This document shows, piece by piece, positions 7,692 to 8,707 of a stretch of DNA of 8,707 nt. The position numbers and the translations under genes are program-made. The first letter of the stretch is position 1. Every line of letters begins with the position of its first letter. Source of the stretch: JBDNBY01 sp039767595 (GTDB lineage: Bacteria; Pseudomonadota; Alphaproteobacteria; Rhodobacterales; Rhodobacteraceae); assembly GCA_039767595.1 (NCBI GenBank), contig JBDNBY010000198.1:1-8707 (forward strand). Reading direction: 5' to 3'. The notes beneath the pieces were generated by a model. The model was not told the DNA's origin, ran no database searches, and was given only the letters and a program-made list of their open reading frames with translations.

Positions 7692-7708
7692 TTGTACACA
7701 ATATGTAT
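7692..7708 (-). promoter_or_regulatory. Candidate GntR operator upstream of the second MttB-family gene
   Basis: On the plus strand this reads TTGTACACAATATGTAT, differing from the site at 1605-1621 only by C for T at 7697. It includes an imperfect palindrome, ATTGTACACAAT (7691-7702), and abuts the palindrome GTATAC (7705-7710). It occupies most of the 56-bp gap between the galE remnant and the methyltransferase start, where the promoter must lie. A TACAAT on the minus strand (7696-7691) could be the -10, in which case the site covers it. Repression by the GntR protein at 1651-2361 is inferred. Confidence 0.7.
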
Positions 7709-7713
7709 ACCAT

Positions 7714-7753
7714 AAAAAGCTATGGCGCAATCACTCGTTTTCGGCCCCATAGC
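7714..7753 (-). terminator. Intrinsic terminator at the 3' end of the galE remnant
   Basis: Read on the minus strand, GCTATGG (7753-7747) pairs perfectly with CCATAGC (7725-7719). One G-G mismatch and two further GC pairs extend the stem, and the loop is about 15 bases. Five T residues follow directly (7718-7714). The ancestral galE stop codon (7733-7731) sits in the loop. The element separates galE transcription from the methyltransferase promoter immediately downstream. Confidence 0.7.
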
Positions 7754-8659
7754 CATTGGGGTTTTTCGATTGCCAAAGCCAACTTGACCCCACCATATCC
7801 TTCAAATCTCGGGACGCGTGCCAGCCTAAAACTGCCTTTTCCCGAGAGGCATCAGCAAAGTATTTTGCCGTATCCCCCATGCGGCGTGGTGCTATTTTTA
7901 GGGGATGGGCATAGCGCTGGCCGCCTCGTAAGCTGCGATTAACTCGAGCACCGTGATCCCGTGGCCCGTCCCGATATTGATCACGTCATACGCGCCCTCT
8001 TGGGCCGAACCCGCGACAGCCTGAACATGCGCATCGGCTAAATCCATGACGTGGATATAGTCCCGCTCTCCAGTGCCATCGCGAGTCTGATAATCATTTC
8101 CAAATATGCTTAACTCAGGACGACGCCCAACGGCGACTTGGGCCACATAGGGCATTAGATTATTGGGGATGCCGGTGAGATCCTCGCCAATCTCGCCCGA
8201 GGGATGGGCCCCGACAGGGTTAAAATACCGCAAGGCCGTGGCCCGCCGCCCCGCACTCATATGCGCCCAGTCTTGTAACATCTGCTCCACCATCCGCTTG
8301 GACTGGCCGTAGGGGTTGACCGGCGCCAAGAGGCTGGTTTCCGACAAGGGGGACGGCTGGGTCGTATCATAGACCGTGGCCGAGGATGAGAACACAATAT
8401 TGCCAACCTGCGCCCGCTCCATCGCGCGCAGCACATTAAGCGATCCAGTGACATTCACATGATAATAGCGCAGAGGATCGGTGACACTCTCACCCACGGC
8501 CTTCAGGCCCGCGAAATGAATGACGGCATCTGGCGACGCACGGCACATATGAGAGATGAGGGTTTCACTGTCGCAGACATCCCCCTCAATCACTTTGATC
8601 TTACGGCCTGTTAATCGCTCGACCCGCAAGGCAAAGCCATTGAAAATGCGCTCGGCCAA
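7731..8659 (-). pseudogene. galE: UDP-glucose 4-epimerase remnant, N-terminally truncated and frameshifted
   Basis: GalE is an NAD-dependent short-chain dehydrogenase-type epimerase interconverting UDP-glucose and UDP-galactose, usually about 330-340 residues. The frame from a TTG at 8659 encodes 253 residues with clear GalE blocks: HFAGLKAVGES (48-58), SSSATVYD (91-98), catalytic Tyr117 and Lys121 in NPYGQSKRMVEQ, LRYFNPVGAHPSG (143-155), NNLMPYVAQVAVGRR (166-180) and DYIHVMDLADAH (200-211). Two defects appear. About 35 N-terminal residues, including the GGxGYIGS cofactor motif, are absent, and a TAA stands immediately upstream of the TTG. Near the 3' end the frame stops at 7900-7898 after PIP, yet the shifted frame from 7898 to 7731 encodes the expected GalE C-terminus (KIAPRRMGDTAKYFADASRE, later GWHASRDL and WLWQSKNPNGYG) and ends at a TGA. 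One base missing next to a run of five A explains this. Without the cofactor motif it is probably non-functional; the frameshift alone could be a sequencing error. Confidence 0.85.
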
Positions 8660-8707
8660 TTAGGCTTTACTGGCGTCAATGGCGTGCGCCAAGGCAAGCT
8701 CATTGAA
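8660..8707 (-). CDS. Unidentified C-terminal fragment running in from beyond the window
   Basis: Fifteen codons followed by TAA at 8662-8660 read FNELALAHAIDASKA. The stop lies directly against the galE remnant with no ribosome site or gap between them. The opening FNEL and the ALAH-IDASK pattern resemble an internal stretch of UDP-glucose 6-dehydrogenases (FNELD followed by a FALAxGxD-type segment), with three residues missing. This match is short and from memory. If right, the fragment is an interrupted sugar-nucleotide dehydrogenase gene fused to the broken galE. If wrong, it may simply be the tail of an unrelated upstream gene, or not coding. Confidence 0.3.
   Translation of the reverse strand, partial: FNELALAHAIDASKA

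Noticed and set aside
1..8707. tRNA or rRNA genes, CRISPR arrays, insertion sequences, attachment sites.
   Set aside because: No cloverleaf-like sequence, regularly spaced repeats, transposase frame or terminal inverted repeats were seen on either strand.

Overview
The window looks like a chromosomal accessory region of an alphaproteobacterium, most likely a marine Rhodobacterales (roseobacter-type) organism. This rests on moderate-to-high GC, tightly overlapping ATGA/TAATG gene junctions, and a gene set typical of that group: MttB-type methyltransferase paralogs beside LysR/GntR regulators, a DapA-family lyase, a PuuC-like aldehyde dehydrogenase and a PuuB/DAO-like flavoenzyme. The assignment is from style and gene content; no rRNA or other marker gene is present.

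Layout, left to right. (1) 1-604, minus: the first 201 codons of an MttB-family (trimethylamine methyltransferase family) protein, cut by the window edge. (2) 605-694: a divergent intergenic region with a perfect 7-bp inverted repeat (665-671 / 679-685). (3) 695-1597, plus: a LysR-family regulator. (4) 1651-6108, plus: a four-gene operon with translationally coupled junctions, encoding a GntR/FCD repressor, a DapA-family lyase/aldolase, an aldehyde dehydrogenase and an FAD-dependent amine oxidoreductase. (5) 6118-7674, minus, converging on the operon with a 9-bp gap: a complete second MttB-family protein. (6) 7675-7730: a compact control region. (7) 7731-8659, minus: a galE remnant lacking its N-terminal nucleotide-binding motif and carrying a frameshift near its 3' end, followed by an intrinsic terminator. 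(8) 8660-8707, minus: the last 15 codons of another reading frame that stops directly against the galE remnant.

How the genes may work together. A 17-bp sequence, TTGTAYACAATATGTAT, occurs immediately upstream of the GntR gene (1605-1621) and, with one mismatch, immediately upstream of the second MttB gene (7692-7708). The simplest reading is one GntR regulon: the repressor controls its own operon and the convergent methyltransferase gene 6 kb away. The enzyme set suggests catabolism of an N-methylated amine: methyl transfer by the MttB protein, oxidation of a C-N bond by the flavoenzyme, oxidation of the resulting aldehyde by the dehydrogenase, and a Schiff-base lyase/hydratase step. Neither MttB-family protein depends on pyrrolysine as far as it can be read. 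No corrinoid protein, corrinoid activase or transporter is encoded in the window. The substrate and the methyl acceptor are not identifiable from sequence alone.
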